The notes beneath the pieces were generated by a model. It saw nothing but the letters and a program-made list of their open reading frames with translations. It was not told the DNA's origin and ran no database searches. Below, in pieces: positions 1 through 7,345 of a DNA stretch of 64,000 nt. How positions within the stretch are numbered: the first letter of the stretch is position 1; the number at the start of each line of letters is the position of its first letter. Where the stretch lies: NCBI GenBank assembly GCA_019694395.1, contig JAIBCC010000010.1, positions 1 through 64,000 on the forward strand. Direction: 5' to 3'. Made by a program: the position numbers and the translations under genes. Source of the stretch: Pyrinomonadaceae bacterium. GTDB lineage: Bacteria; Acidobacteriota; Blastocatellia; Pyrinomonadales; Pyrinomonadaceae.

Positions 1-100
1 AGTGAAAATATTTCTTGCAAGCATTAAAAAAATATTGATTATTCGCGGAATTCGGTTAAAAATAGGTGCAGTTTCAAAAAATTAAATCGGAGTCAACTAA

Positions 101-754
101 ATGAAAATATTATCTTTTGGCGTTTTGTTATTTGCGTTGTCGTTTTGCAATATTGCAGACAAATTTATCGGACAAAAAACCGGAACGAATTCGAGCAATA
201 CCAATTCGACCAAAACTACCGAATCAAATTCCACTTCGTCGCCAACTTCTTCGAGTGACGGAGTTGCCGAAAAATATGCCTTAACGCCGGAGCAATCAAA
301 TATTTTGAATGGCGGAAAAGAGATGAAATGGGACGAGCAGGGAATGTCCTGGACGCTTCCGACGGGTTGGAAAAAGATGAGTTCTTCGCCAAACTCTTTG
401 CAATGGGCGTTAGGGACAGAAGCCTTTTTGATCGTTTCAATTTCTCCGATGAGTGCGGATTTTCCAACCGATGTCAGTCTCAAAGCAAATTATGACGGGG
501 CAGTTACACGTCAGAAAAACGGCGAGTTGGAAAAACTGCGCTATTTGGAACTTGATGGAATTAAAGGAATAGAATTCATCGAAACGATGCTCCAGGGAAA
601 GGACAGCCCGCGCCGTCAGCAATGGATTGCTTTTCGTAAATATGCAGGACAAGTGCAAATGGTCAACGTGATGCTTTCGACCAAAGGCGCAAGTTTTGAT
701 AAACACCGCGATGAATTTGCGGCGATTATGTCTTCGACCAAAATGGCGCAGTAG
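101..754 (+). CDS. Hypothetical envelope protein, lipoprotein-like
   Basis: Protein of 217 residues with no family I recognise. A short hydrophobic N-terminus (residues 1-18) ends in the sequence SFC, so Cys17 could be a lipoprotein cysteine, although Phe at -1 departs from the usual lipobox. Residues 25-55 are a Ser/Thr/Asn-rich linker typical of surface lipoproteins, followed by a globular domain with a WxLPxGW segment. The ATG is preceded by GGAG about 10 bases upstream. It is followed at once by a short-repeat tract and a strong terminator hairpin, so it is probably transcribed alone. Export is inferred from the N-terminus; function is unknown. Confidence 0.7.
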   Translation: MKILSFGVLLFALSFCNIADKFIGQKTGTNSSNTNSTKTTESNSTSSPTSSSDGVAEKYALTPEQSNILNGGKEMKWDEQGMSWTLPTGWKKMSSSPNSLQWALGTEAFLIVSISPMSADFPTDVSLKANYDGAVTRQKNGELEKLRYLELDGIKGIEFIETMLQGKDSPRRQQWIAFRKYAGQVQMVNVMLSTKGASFDKHRDEFAAIMSSTKMAQ

Positions 755-755
755 G

Positions 756-780
756 TAAAAGGTAAAGGGTAAAAGGTAAA
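756..780. repeat. Heptad repeat tract (GTAAAAG type)
   Basis: Four near-perfect 7-base units of the GTAAAAG/GTAAAGG type between the stop codon of the preceding gene and a terminator. The same tract followed by the same terminator recurs at 1702-1770, so the two are copies of one another. Confidence 0.7.
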
Positions 781-786
781 GCTATG

Positions 787-820
787 AGTCCGAAGTTGAG
801 AGGCTTCGGACTTTTATTTT
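787..820. terminator. Rho-independent terminator, probably bidirectional
   Basis: Perfect 9 bp stem AGTCCGAAG / CTTCGGACT with an 8-base loop, followed by CTTTTATTTT. It ends the gene at 101-754 and also faces the 3' end of the decayed HEAT fragment on the other strand. A near-identical hairpin lies at 1737-1770. Confidence 0.8.
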
Positions 821-918
821 GTGTTAGATTGAGCTTTCAACAAACTTTCCTTGCAAATTTCCGCCAAATAATAATCCTTCGCCGTCAGATTATTTTGCAA
901 ATTGCTTATTCCCGGCTG
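814..918 (-). pseudogene. 3'-terminal remnant of a HEAT-repeat gene
   Basis: Read on the minus strand this stretch encodes a C-terminal piece, ISNLQNNLTAKDYYLAEICK, then about ten more residues and a stop. It closely matches the last 30 residues of the intact HEAT-repeat protein at 2401-3288 (NLQNNLSAKDYYLAEICKEG). Upstream in the same frame there is a TAG after a few codons and no start, so only about 33 codons of an ancestral copy survive. The two copies are in the same orientation about 1.6 kb apart, with two lipoprotein genes between them. The homology is seen directly; the duplication history is inferred. Confidence 0.75.
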
Positions 919-1002
919 CGTTGAAGACTAGCCAATATTTTTTAATTGTTTTTTTTAATAAGTGAGACTAAGATGATTTTGAATTTAATCACCAAAAAAA
1001 AT

Positions 1003-1629
1003 ATGAAAACAAAAAGTCTGCGTAGCAAATTTATTTTATTTGCCTTGGTTTTACTTAGTTTCCTTGGGTGCAAAACCGGACAAGTCGAGAAAGAAACGGT
1101 TCCGAATAAAGCCGAAACGCCAAAAGAAATCAAAACAGAGATCAGTTCCGAATCATTAGCGGAACGACTCGGTAAAAAAAATGTTCAGATCAAAAAGAAA
1201 GCAGAGGAAGGAGAATTCATAAAACCCGATCCCTTATATTTGGTTGTTTTTATAACCCAAGGTGGCAGCACTCCGAAATATAAATTGAATCAGGACGGAG
1301 AATTTACCCCTGATGAGTTAACTAAAAAGCTGAAGACTCTTTTTGAATCGCGTCAAAAAACGGGATATTTTAGACCCGGTTCAAACGAAATCGAAAAGAC
1401 AATTAATTTATTGGCTGCCCCTCAGAATATTGCTGATTACAAGGCAAAGAATTTACAAGTCGAAGACTTTGAAAAGCTGGTTGACCTATTGCAGTCTATT
1501 GGTGCAGGTCCGATTGTTCTGGATTTTAACAATAATACTTCGGAAGTTGAGAAACCGGACGACTTATTACCTCCGCCAACAAATCAAAAGCCGGCGTCCA
1601 ATGTTGAAAAGTCTAAATCTAACAAATAA
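1003..1629 (+). CDS. Hypothetical lipoprotein
   Basis: Starting at the ATG at 1003 the protein has about 208 residues and a classic lipoprotein signal: basic MKTKSLRSK, a hydrophobic core, then SFLGC with Cys at about residue 23. Longer in-frame starts (TTG at 946, ATG at 973) would put charged residues before the signal, so they are less likely. The mature part is charged, with a region rich in Lys/Glu and a Pro/Asn-rich C-terminal tail. No family recognised. A repeat tract and terminator follow within about 75-110 bases. Probably an anchored envelope protein; role unknown. Confidence 0.65.
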   Translation: MKTKSLRSKFILFALVLLSFLGCKTGQVEKETVPNKAETPKEIKTEISSESLAERLGKKNVQIKKKAEEGEFIKPDPLYLVVFITQGGSTPKYKLNQDGEFTPDELTKKLKTLFESRQKTGYFRPGSNEIEKTINLLAAPQNIADYKAKNLQVEDFEKLVDLLQSIGAGPIVLDFNNNTSEVEKPDDLLPPPTNQKPASNVEKSKSNK

Positions 1630-1701
1630 TTTCGGGGGTGAAAAACTGTTTCTAAGGAAAAGATTGACGTAGTTAAGCATTTCTGAAGCAAAGTTGTGCA
1701 A

Positions 1702-1731
1702 TAGGTAAAAGGGAAAAGGTAAAGGGGAAAG
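1702..1731. repeat. Heptad repeat tract, second copy
   Basis: Units of the GTAAAAG / GGAAAAG type directly before the terminator at 1737-1770, repeating the arrangement at 756-820. Together they look like a duplicated intergenic block. Confidence 0.6.
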
Positions 1732-1736
1732 CTATG

Positions 1737-1770
1737 AGTCCGAAATTGAAAAACTTCGGACTTTATATTT
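1737..1770. terminator. Rho-independent terminator, copy of 787-820
   Basis: Stem AGTCCGAA / TTCGGACT (8 bp) with a 10-base loop followed by TTATATTTT. It is shared by two genes that converge on it: 1003-1629 on the plus strand and 1800-2393 on the minus strand. Confidence 0.7.
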
Positions 1771-1799
1771 TGCAGCGGATTCGATTTTGTTGATCTTTA

Positions 1800-2393
1800 T
1801 CAGTGAATCCCAATCAGATTTTCTTTAACCACTTGCCATTTGCAATTTTCCTTTTTTAGAAAAAAGTATGAAGTTCGATCATTCCAGATTTGAACATAAA
1901 TAATAGCTTGGGAAAGGTCTTTATTGAATCCTGCTTTTGATAATAAGACCATTCTTTGAGAATTCGGACTTACTGCTTCGGGAAATTTCTTTTGAAAATT
2001 TTCCTCTCTTTTCATATACTCTGAGTTTATTTCGGCAAGATCATTTTCCGTCGCAAATTTATAAGGTTGAGTAAGATCAAACTTTTGACTGAGTTGGAAA
2101 CTTTGTAAATAATTTTGATTAAAACTTTCTTCGATTGATTGATCAAAATCGGGAAAATCTTTCTTGATATTTTTCAACCACCCTTCATTGAAGATTAAAT
2201 AGGAGTTGTTTTGAGTCTTTTCAAAAATAACAATAGATTGAGGTGAATTTTCGTAAATTTTATTAATTATTGCTGAATAGGCTTCATACTCATTATTTTC
2301 AATTTGATTATCACACTTCGAGATTTTGAACGGATTTGAGCACCCAACAAAAACCAAAACCAGAAAAAGAACAATCCAAATCTTTTTTTGCAT
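1800..2393 (-). CDS. Hypothetical lipoprotein
   Basis: 197-residue protein with an N-terminal lipoprotein signal: MQKK, a run of hydrophobic residues, then FVGC with Cys18 followed by Ser-Asn. The mature region has no motif I recognise. It begins 7 bases after the stop of the HEAT-repeat gene (2401-3288), which itself overlaps the reverse transcriptase gene, so it is probably the last gene of that minus-strand transcription unit. Nothing in its sequence ties it to the retron, and it may have been inserted between the HEAT gene and its original terminator. Confidence 0.65.
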   Translation of the reverse strand: MQKKIWIVLFLVLVFVGCSNPFKISKCDNQIENNEYEAYSAIINKIYENSPQSIVIFEKTQNNSYLIFNEGWLKNIKKDFPDFDQSIEESFNQNYLQSFQLSQKFDLTQPYKFATENDLAEINSEYMKREENFQKKFPEAVSPNSQRMVLLSKAGFNKDLSQAIIYVQIWNDRTSYFFLKKENCKWQVVKENLIGIH

Positions 2394-2400
2394 AAATGCG

Positions 2401-3288
2401 CTATTTTGAAATTTTAGCCAATCCTTCCTTACAAATTTCCGCTAAATAGTAATCTTTTGCGCTGAGATTATTTTGCAAATTAGCAATGACCGACTTGTCT
2501 CCGATAGTGCCAAGCGCAAAAGCGGCTTCACGGCGAACATCATCGCTTTCTTTTTCATTTTTCAAAATCGAAAGCAGAACGGAAACGGATTTTTGAAAAC
2601 TTGAATTTGTTTCAGCCAAATTTGAATATTTCAGATTTGCAAAAGTGTCATATTTTTCCGGCAACAGACTTTCGGGTGTGACGACATAACTTAATTTAAT
2701 TTGTTGAATCTGTGCGATTTGCCCAATTGAGCGAGCCGCTGAGCGACGTAAAAATACTTCGGAATCTTTGGGATTGTTTTGTAAAATTTTGAGCAAAAAA
2801 TCAATCGCCCCAACCTCACCGATTTCGCCTAAAGCAATGACCGAGGCAACTTTTACTTCGGGAAATTTATCCTTTTGCAAAATTTCTAAAAGCGGTTGAA
2901 CGGCAAGCGGATTTTTGGTTTTTCCCAGAGCGTAACAGGTTTCTTTGCGGACAAAAGGCGATTTGTCTTGCAAAAGCGGTAAAAGAACTTGTGCAGCTTC
3001 GTCTGATGGAAGATAAATAATTGAATAAGTTGCAGTTACCCGAACAATTTCGTTTGAATCCTGCAAAGCCGGAATCGCAATTCGTGAAGCCTCAGCAGTT
3101 TCCAAATTACGAAGCTGAAAAAGTGCATCGCGTTTTTGTTCAGTTGAACCTGTGCGAATTTTTTCAGCCAAAACATCTAAATTCTGACCAAAAACATTGC
3201 CCGCGAAACACGCTAAAAACGCGAAAAGTAGAAGCCAAAGCTTGCCCTTTTCCCTTTTACTTTTGCTATTTAAAAAACTTTCCACCAA
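2401..3288 (-). CDS. Exported HEAT-repeat protein
   Basis: About 295 residues. After a basic N-terminus there is a hydrophobic signal segment (roughly residues 17-35, ending FGQ), followed by PBS-lyase/HEAT_2-type helical repeats with the recurring pattern VR-ATYSI, VRKETCYALGKT, VKVASVIALGEIG and RREAAFALGTIGD. Such repeats are protein-interaction scaffolds. The start is TTG at 3288 or GTG at 3285; no ATG is available. The gene overlaps the end of the reverse transcriptase by up to 19 bases. The residues before the signal (SKSKREKGK) are encoded by a heptad-repeat tract, so the true start is uncertain. Its predicted export argues against a direct role in the cytoplasmic retron complex. Confidence 0.75.
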   Translation of the reverse strand: MVESFLNSKSKREKGKLWLLLFAFLACFAGNVFGQNLDVLAEKIRTGSTEQKRDALFQLRNLETAEASRIAIPALQDSNEIVRVTATYSIIYLPSDEAAQVLLPLLQDKSPFVRKETCYALGKTKNPLAVQPLLEILQKDKFPEVKVASVIALGEIGEVGAIDFLLKILQNNPKDSEVFLRRSAARSIGQIAQIQQIKLSYVVTPESLLPEKYDTFANLKYSNLAETNSSFQKSVSVLLSILKNEKESDDVRREAAFALGTIGDKSVIANLQNNLSAKDYYLAEICKEGLAKISK

Positions 3289-4775
3289 TCCTTACCTTGA
3301 TTATCGTTTGGTTTTTCTTCTTTCTTCTCAACGACTTCACGTAATTCCTGCGGTGTGAATTTACCACTTCGACTAGATTTCCAACCGTGTTTTTCCGCGA
3401 TTCGTCCGACTTGTGCTTTATACATTTTGCCTTTTTCTGCGTCAACCATCAAAACAAAATTGGCGAATCCGTCCAGAGAAGCGATTAAATCGTTTGAATT
3501 TCCCCAACGTAATCCTTCAAGTCCTTTGGTTTCAGCTTGATGCAGAACGGCGCGGAATTTTCGCAGAGTTTTTCGGTTAACCGAAATTTTATCGTTGACC
3601 ACGATTCCTGTAACTTCCTGTTGACGACCTTTTCGCAGAATTCGCGTTTTAGATTCGTTGATGGTTAAGCCTTGTTTTTCAACCACATAGCGAATTTTAT
3701 TGATAAAATCTGTCAATTTTTCGCCATCGTTTTTGGTTGAAAAAGTTAAATCATCGGCGTATCGGGTGTATGTAAAATCATAATTTTTCGCCAGAGTTTG
3801 CAAACCTTTATCCAATCGTTTGCACAAAATATTGGTTAAAAAAGGACTGGTCGGCGCGCCTTGCGGGAGATGTCTTTCGCCGATTGCAACAAAATAAGTT
3901 TTGCCGTCAATTTCGACTTCTTCCGTTTCGGGTGCGGTGCAAATCAGCGAAAAAATCGTCGCAATCGCTTCGGAGTAGCCGAAAGAACGAAAAACGCCTT
4001 TGACACGCGGGAAGTTGATGGAAGGGAAAAAGTCTTTCAAATCAAAATTTACCACGATTTTTGCGCCAACGTGCGGTTGAGCATTGGACACGATATTTTT
4101 TTCGGGCAAAAATCCGTGTGCCGCTTCGTGAACCGAAACTTTTTGCAAAATGTTGTGCAGAATCCAATGTTGAGCCGTTTTAAGTTGCGGCATCGGCGCG
4201 GAAATTAAACGAAATCCGCCAGTTTTTTTCGGTAATTGAAAATGGATGTAATGTTTGGTTTCGGAAGTTTGACGATTGAATGCTAGAAAACGCAATTTTC
4301 CGACGGTTAAATTCATTGCTTTGGCAAGTTGTTCGATATTTGCAAAACTCGGCAAGTCGTTTGCTGTCAATCTTTCCGCGTTTTCTTCAAAATTGTTCAA
4401 GCCGCCCGAAACTTTTTCCCCAAGATAGACGATTTCGGTTTCCTTGCGTTTTTGCCACGCTTCGGCGCGTTCTTTGCGCTCTTGCTCACGGCGCAACTTG
4501 GTTTCTTTTTGCTTTTGTTTGGATTCGGCTAAACGGCGTTGACGAAGCTCTTTCAACAAGGCTTGTTCGTTGAAAAGTTTACGGTTTTCATTGCGGACTT
4601 TGTTGAGTTCTTCCTGCAAATCATGAATCCGTTTAATTTCTTCAACCGGATCATTCGGCAAATCGCTCGATTTCCAAAAACCAAGCCGAATCATTTGCTC
4701 GGCAACAAAAGCATCACGTCCACCGTGTTGGCGGACATATTCGTAAAGTTCCTGTCGTGTGCGTGGTTGTTCCAT
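3270..4775 (-). CDS. Retron reverse transcriptase
   Basis: 501-residue RNA-directed DNA polymerase. Residues 1-45 form a small helical domain and 45-120 a highly charged coiled coil. The palm and fingers follow: FDLKDFFPSI with the first catalytic Asp245, QGAPTSP at 305-311, and the catalytic YADD at 339-342. NAQPH at 231-235 matches the retron region X signature NAxxH, and VTG at 388-390 matches the retron region Y motif. These two separate it from group II intron and DGR enzymes. It would copy the msd part of the ncRNAs encoded just upstream (4864-5450) into branched msDNA. The ATG at 4775 has no clear Shine-Dalgarno sequence. All catalytic residues are present, so it should be active. Confidence 0.93.
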   Translation of the reverse strand: MEQPRTRQELYEYVRQHGGRDAFVAEQMIRLGFWKSSDLPNDPVEEIKRIHDLQEELNKVRNENRKLFNEQALLKELRQRRLAESKQKQKETKLRREQERKERAEAWQKRKETEIVYLGEKVSGGLNNFEENAERLTANDLPSFANIEQLAKAMNLTVGKLRFLAFNRQTSETKHYIHFQLPKKTGGFRLISAPMPQLKTAQHWILHNILQKVSVHEAAHGFLPEKNIVSNAQPHVGAKIVVNFDLKDFFPSINFPRVKGVFRSFGYSEAIATIFSLICTAPETEEVEIDGKTYFVAIGERHLPQGAPTSPFLTNILCKRLDKGLQTLAKNYDFTYTRYADDLTFSTKNDGEKLTDFINKIRYVVEKQGLTINESKTRILRKGRQQEVTGIVVNDKISVNRKTLRKFRAVLHQAETKGLEGLRWGNSNDLIASLDGFANFVLMVDAEKGKMYKAQVGRIAEKHGWKSSRSGKFTPQELREVVEKKEEKPNDNQGKDWWKVF

Positions 4776-4785
4776 AAAACTAAAG

Positions 4786-4860
4786 TTGGTCTTTGGTTTT
4801 GGGTTTTAGGGCTTTGTAAGAAAAAAGAAAGCAAAGACCAAAGACCAAAAGCCAAAGACC
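4786..4860. repeat. Heptad inverted-repeat hairpin before the RT gene
   Basis: Left arm TTGGTCTTTGGTTTTGGG and right arm CAAAGACCAAAGACC with AAGCCAAAGACC after it, built from 7-base units. The arms pair imperfectly around a short A-rich loop. It lies between ncRNA-1 and the RT start codon. The same sequence family occurs before rsmH at 40680-40778. Confidence 0.7.
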
Positions 4861-4863
4861 ATT

Positions 4864-5097
4864 AAACTGATTGAAACGCGCTTTGCCTTCGTAAAATTCA
4901 AAGGATGTGATTGTTCAACTCCAGCGAGAACGTCCTACCGTCACTAATTTTTATCTCCGATAACAAACCGAAATAGTGACGGTAGGACAGTTCTCGCACA
5001 GTAAAGAACAAGCCCGTGATGCGAAAGTAGTCTAGCCGCAAGGACGACGAATCATCGCCCGGATTGCAAGGGTAAAAAAGTGCGTTTCAATCAATTT
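4864..5097 (-). ncRNA. Retron ncRNA-1 (msr-msd)
   Basis: Bounded by complementary ends, the a1/a2 arms of a retron RNA: 5082-5092 against 4869-4879 is an 11 bp perfect match (GATTGAAACGC), extending with G-U pairs to about 4864-4881/5080-5097. Inside is a long hairpin: GCGAG base, then 15 bp GTCCTACCGTCACTA (4932-4946) paired with 4974-4988, one bulged A, and a 27-base loop. On the minus strand the order is a1, small msr hairpins (CGATG..TCGTCG), a conserved 31-base block, the long msd hairpin, a conserved 30-base block, a2. Two blocks are shared with ncRNA-2 (4899-4928, 4993-5023). It ends about 90 bases before the RT gene. The branching G cannot be assigned by eye. Confidence 0.85.
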
Positions 5098-5111
5098 CAA
5101 AGAACTTTTTT

Positions 5112-5200
5112 TAGTTTAGGAAGTTTGGAAAGTTTAGAAAGTTTAGGAAGAATCAATTTCCTTCCTAAACTTCCGCAACTTCCTGAACTTCCTAAACTTA
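5112..5200. repeat. 9-base-period inverted repeat between the two ncRNAs
   Basis: Tandem 9-base units of the TTTAGGAAG type on the left and CTTCCTAAA type on the right, forming an imperfect long hairpin that separates ncRNA-2 from ncRNA-1. The same family occurs at 28422-28515 and 52866-52986. It could act as a processing or termination hairpin between the two RNAs, but no clean U-tract is seen. Confidence 0.75.
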
Positions 5201-5205
5201 TCAAT

Positions 5206-5450
5206 CAAATAAGCGATTTCGACGTTTGCTGATCTTCGTAATAAACAAAGGACGTGATTGTTCAACTCCAGCGAGTCTGTCCTAGTAGTGCAAATTTAAA
5301 TCTCGGATTTCAAACCGAAATTGCACTACTAGGACATTGACTCGCACAGTAAAGAACAAGCCCGTGATGCGTAGTTAATCTGTGCGCTTGAACGACGAAA
5401 CATCGCTCCGGTTGCAAGATGTCTCGGCAAACGCCGAAATCGCTTATTTG
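5206..5450 (-). ncRNA. Retron ncRNA-2 (msr-msd), diverged tandem copy
   Basis: Bounded by a1/a2 arms 5427-5450 and 5206-5229, complementary over 23 of 24 positions. The sequence of these arms is unrelated to that of ncRNA-1. The long hairpin has a 7 bp base (GCGAGTC 5271-5277 with 5339-5345), a small internal loop, and a 15 bp stem GTCCTAGTAGTGCAA (5279-5293) with 5321-5335. Its upper nine pairs differ from ncRNA-1 at seven positions, each compensated on the other arm. The flanking blocks are conserved (5246-5275, 29 of 30; 5341-5371, 31 of 31). The loops end alike in CAAACCGAAA. It lies first in transcription order, 70 bases after the SWIM gene. Confidence 0.85.
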
Positions 5451-5462
5451 TCAAAGAATCTT

Positions 5463-5533
5463 TGTCTAAAGTCCGATGTCCAACGTCCAATGTCTTTCCC
5501 TTGACTTTGGACTTTAGACTTTGGACTTTGGAC
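5463..5533. repeat. Heptad inverted-repeat tract (GACTTTG / GTCCAAC type)
   Basis: Seven-base units GTCCGAT, GTCCAAC, GTCCAAT on the left and GACTTTG repeated on the right, between ncRNA-2 and the stop codon of the SWIM gene. The same family is found at 48668-48746. Confidence 0.7.
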
Positions 5534-7162
5534 TCAAGAAGCCATTCTCAACGCCAAAATATGTTCGCAAGGACCTTTGAATAACTTGTTCTGTAAAAAG
5601 AAGTTGCAGTTGCAAACGGCTTTTTTCATTCGTTGGTCGCTGTCAATAAAAATCGAACATTCGTAAATTTTTTCTTTATCCTTGACCGCGCCTTTTAGCT
5701 CGATGGCGTTGTCGGGTTTTGCTTCGCGGCTCGAAACGCTAACCGCTTTGTTAGCAATAAATTTCGTGGCGGATTCTTCGCGTTCATTGGCAAAACGGAG
5801 CTTGTCCATCGGCAACGGATCGCGGCTTAATTCTCGGACTCGATAAACGCCTTTGGACAAATCGTAAATCGCTCTGCCCGCTTGCGTGTATGCGCCCAAT
5901 GCGCCTAAAACCGTTGCTTGGTCAAGGTCAAGTTTCTTGGCTAAATCAGCAGGTTTGTCCAACCAATTTTGCTTTAAACCATCGAAAACACGGCGTTTAG
6001 TAAAACTGTCAACATCGGCACGTGGCGCAAGCAAATCAAAATTTCCCGCGCTCGACCAATCGTTTGCTGTCCAGCCCGACAAGCCCAAAGTAAATTCCAT
6101 ATCACCCAAATCTGCCAAATAAAACGAAGGCAAACCTGTTCCCAAAAGATGAACGGTGAACTTTTTAGAGACGGAAATCAGCCGTTCTAAAATCAATAAT
6201 CTGCGTCTGCCCCAAACCCGGATTTCGTGTTCTTCTGTTCCGGTAAATCTTGTTCGCGCACAAGTTAGCTCAAAATTCCAAGGCTCGAAAATTATTTTGA
6301 CCGGCTCATTCGGTTTCAAAATATAACGCATTCCGCGCGGACTTTGGCGTTCTTTGTAACGGCGCAAAATAAAGCAAATGTTGTGAACGTCCAACGGATG
6401 CAAATCGAAACTGATGGTCAGCAGAGACATTGCCGAACTGACTTGCAAAAATCCGCGCACCCACGAATCGGGCAAATCAATTTTTACTTCTTTGAAAGAA
6501 TCTTCGTTGGTCGTAGTTACTTCAAAACCACTTGGATCAATCTCAAATTTAGTCGTTTTGTAAGTGCGAATTTTCTGAAATTCATCATAAAGCGCAGCGG
6601 AATAATCAATGTTGGTCGTGCCGCAAGCAAATTCTTTGACGTTTTCAAAAACTTCGTATTTCGCGCCCAAACGTCCATAACTCGATTCGTCTTCCGAAAA
6701 ACATTCAAAGAAAACTTCGTCAGGATGAACCGTAATGACCGGATCAAGGATGAACCACAAATCCTTTTGTTTTTCGTAAATATATTTGAAATAACGACTT
6801 CGGGAATTATAAAACTCTGACCAACGGTCTGATTGTCGGCGGCGCAAATCGGATAATTCATCTTGTAACGCCTGAATTTTCCCGCCAACTTCTGCCCGTC
6901 TTTGCGCGATTTCCTGCCAATCAATCTCTTCGCGCTGCGCCGCCCATTCTTTATACGCGGTTTTGTCCTTTGGCTTAAAGCTCAAATCCGAAACAACCAC
7001 ATCGTGCAAAGCGGAAATCGCCTCGCGGAATTCGAGTTTTTGACGCAATTCCGCCATAAAAAATGTCGGTTCGCGCTTGGCATCAGGCACAAATCTCATT
7101 GAGGTCGAGCCGCTTGAACTCTCAACATTTGAACTTCCGCGATATGAATAATCGAATAACAT
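5534..7162 (-). CDS. Winged-helix / SWIM zinc-finger protein of the retron (WHSWIM)
   Basis: 542 residues. The C-terminus carries a SWIM zinc finger: Cys517, Cys519, then Cys532 and His534 (CNC ... CEH), a fold that binds DNA or proteins. Before it, around residues 405-465, lies a winged-helix-like stretch with LAKKLDLDQATVLGALGAY and a basic/aromatic wing ending in YRVRELSRDPLP. The N-terminal two-thirds is unassigned, with a coiled-coil segment near residues 70-115. It sits between the ARM-like gene and the two ncRNAs. The SWIM metal ligands are all present. Its likely role is to join the ARM protein in the effector or toxin part of the retron (inference from the known type). Confidence 0.8.
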   Translation of the reverse strand: MLFDYSYRGSSNVESSSGSTSMRFVPDAKREPTFFMAELRQKLEFREAISALHDVVVSDLSFKPKDKTAYKEWAAQREEIDWQEIAQRRAEVGGKIQALQDELSDLRRRQSDRWSEFYNSRSRYFKYIYEKQKDLWFILDPVITVHPDEVFFECFSEDESSYGRLGAKYEVFENVKEFACGTTNIDYSAALYDEFQKIRTYKTTKFEIDPSGFEVTTTNEDSFKEVKIDLPDSWVRGFLQVSSAMSLLTISFDLHPLDVHNICFILRRYKERQSPRGMRYILKPNEPVKIIFEPWNFELTCARTRFTGTEEHEIRVWGRRRLLILERLISVSKKFTVHLLGTGLPSFYLADLGDMEFTLGLSGWTANDWSSAGNFDLLAPRADVDSFTKRRVFDGLKQNWLDKPADLAKKLDLDQATVLGALGAYTQAGRAIYDLSKGVYRVRELSRDPLPMDKLRFANEREESATKFIANKAVSVSSREAKPDNAIELKGAVKDKEKIYECSIFIDSDQRMKKAVCNCNFFLQNKLFKGPCEHILALRMAS

Positions 7163-7186
7163 AAGTCGTTGTTAAATTTAGGTTTT

Positions 7187-7292
7187 GCCCGCGAATGAAC
7201 GCGAAAAAACGCGAATAAAAATCCTTTTGTCCAATAAATCAATTTGGCTTTATTCTCAAAAATATTCGTGCAGATTCGCGTGATTCGCGGGC
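7187..7292. repeat. Inverted repeat GCCCGCGAAT...ATTCGCGGGC
   Basis: Perfect 10 bp arms (7187-7196 and 7283-7292) with further short-period GCGAA units inside each arm. It lies between the ARM-like and SWIM genes. A sister copy is at 31451-31553 with arms GCCCGCGAAA / TTTCGTGGGC. Confidence 0.7.
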
Positions 7293-7300
7293 AAAAAAAA

Positions 7301-7345
7301 TCAATCGCAAATCGCAAATCGCAAATCACAAATCGCAAATCACAA
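7301..7345. repeat. Tandem heptad repeat TCGCAAA
   Basis: Six consecutive 7-base units TCGCAAA/TCACAAA running into the last codons of the ARM-like gene. The repeat therefore overlaps or abuts the 3' coding end. Confidence 0.7.

Noticed and set aside
2401..3288. Exported HEAT protein as a retron effector
   Set aside because: It overlaps the RT gene, but it has a signal peptide and its decayed paralog lies away from any RT. The retron already has its own HEAT/ARM protein. Overlap alone is not enough.
4864..5450. Reading the repeated blocks near the RT gene as a CRISPR array or simple insertion-sequence ends
   Set aside because: There are only two units of about 240 bases, with complementary ends, internal hairpins and compensatory changes. 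No spacers, cas genes or transposase. The RNA-structure pattern and the adjacent retron RT explain them better.
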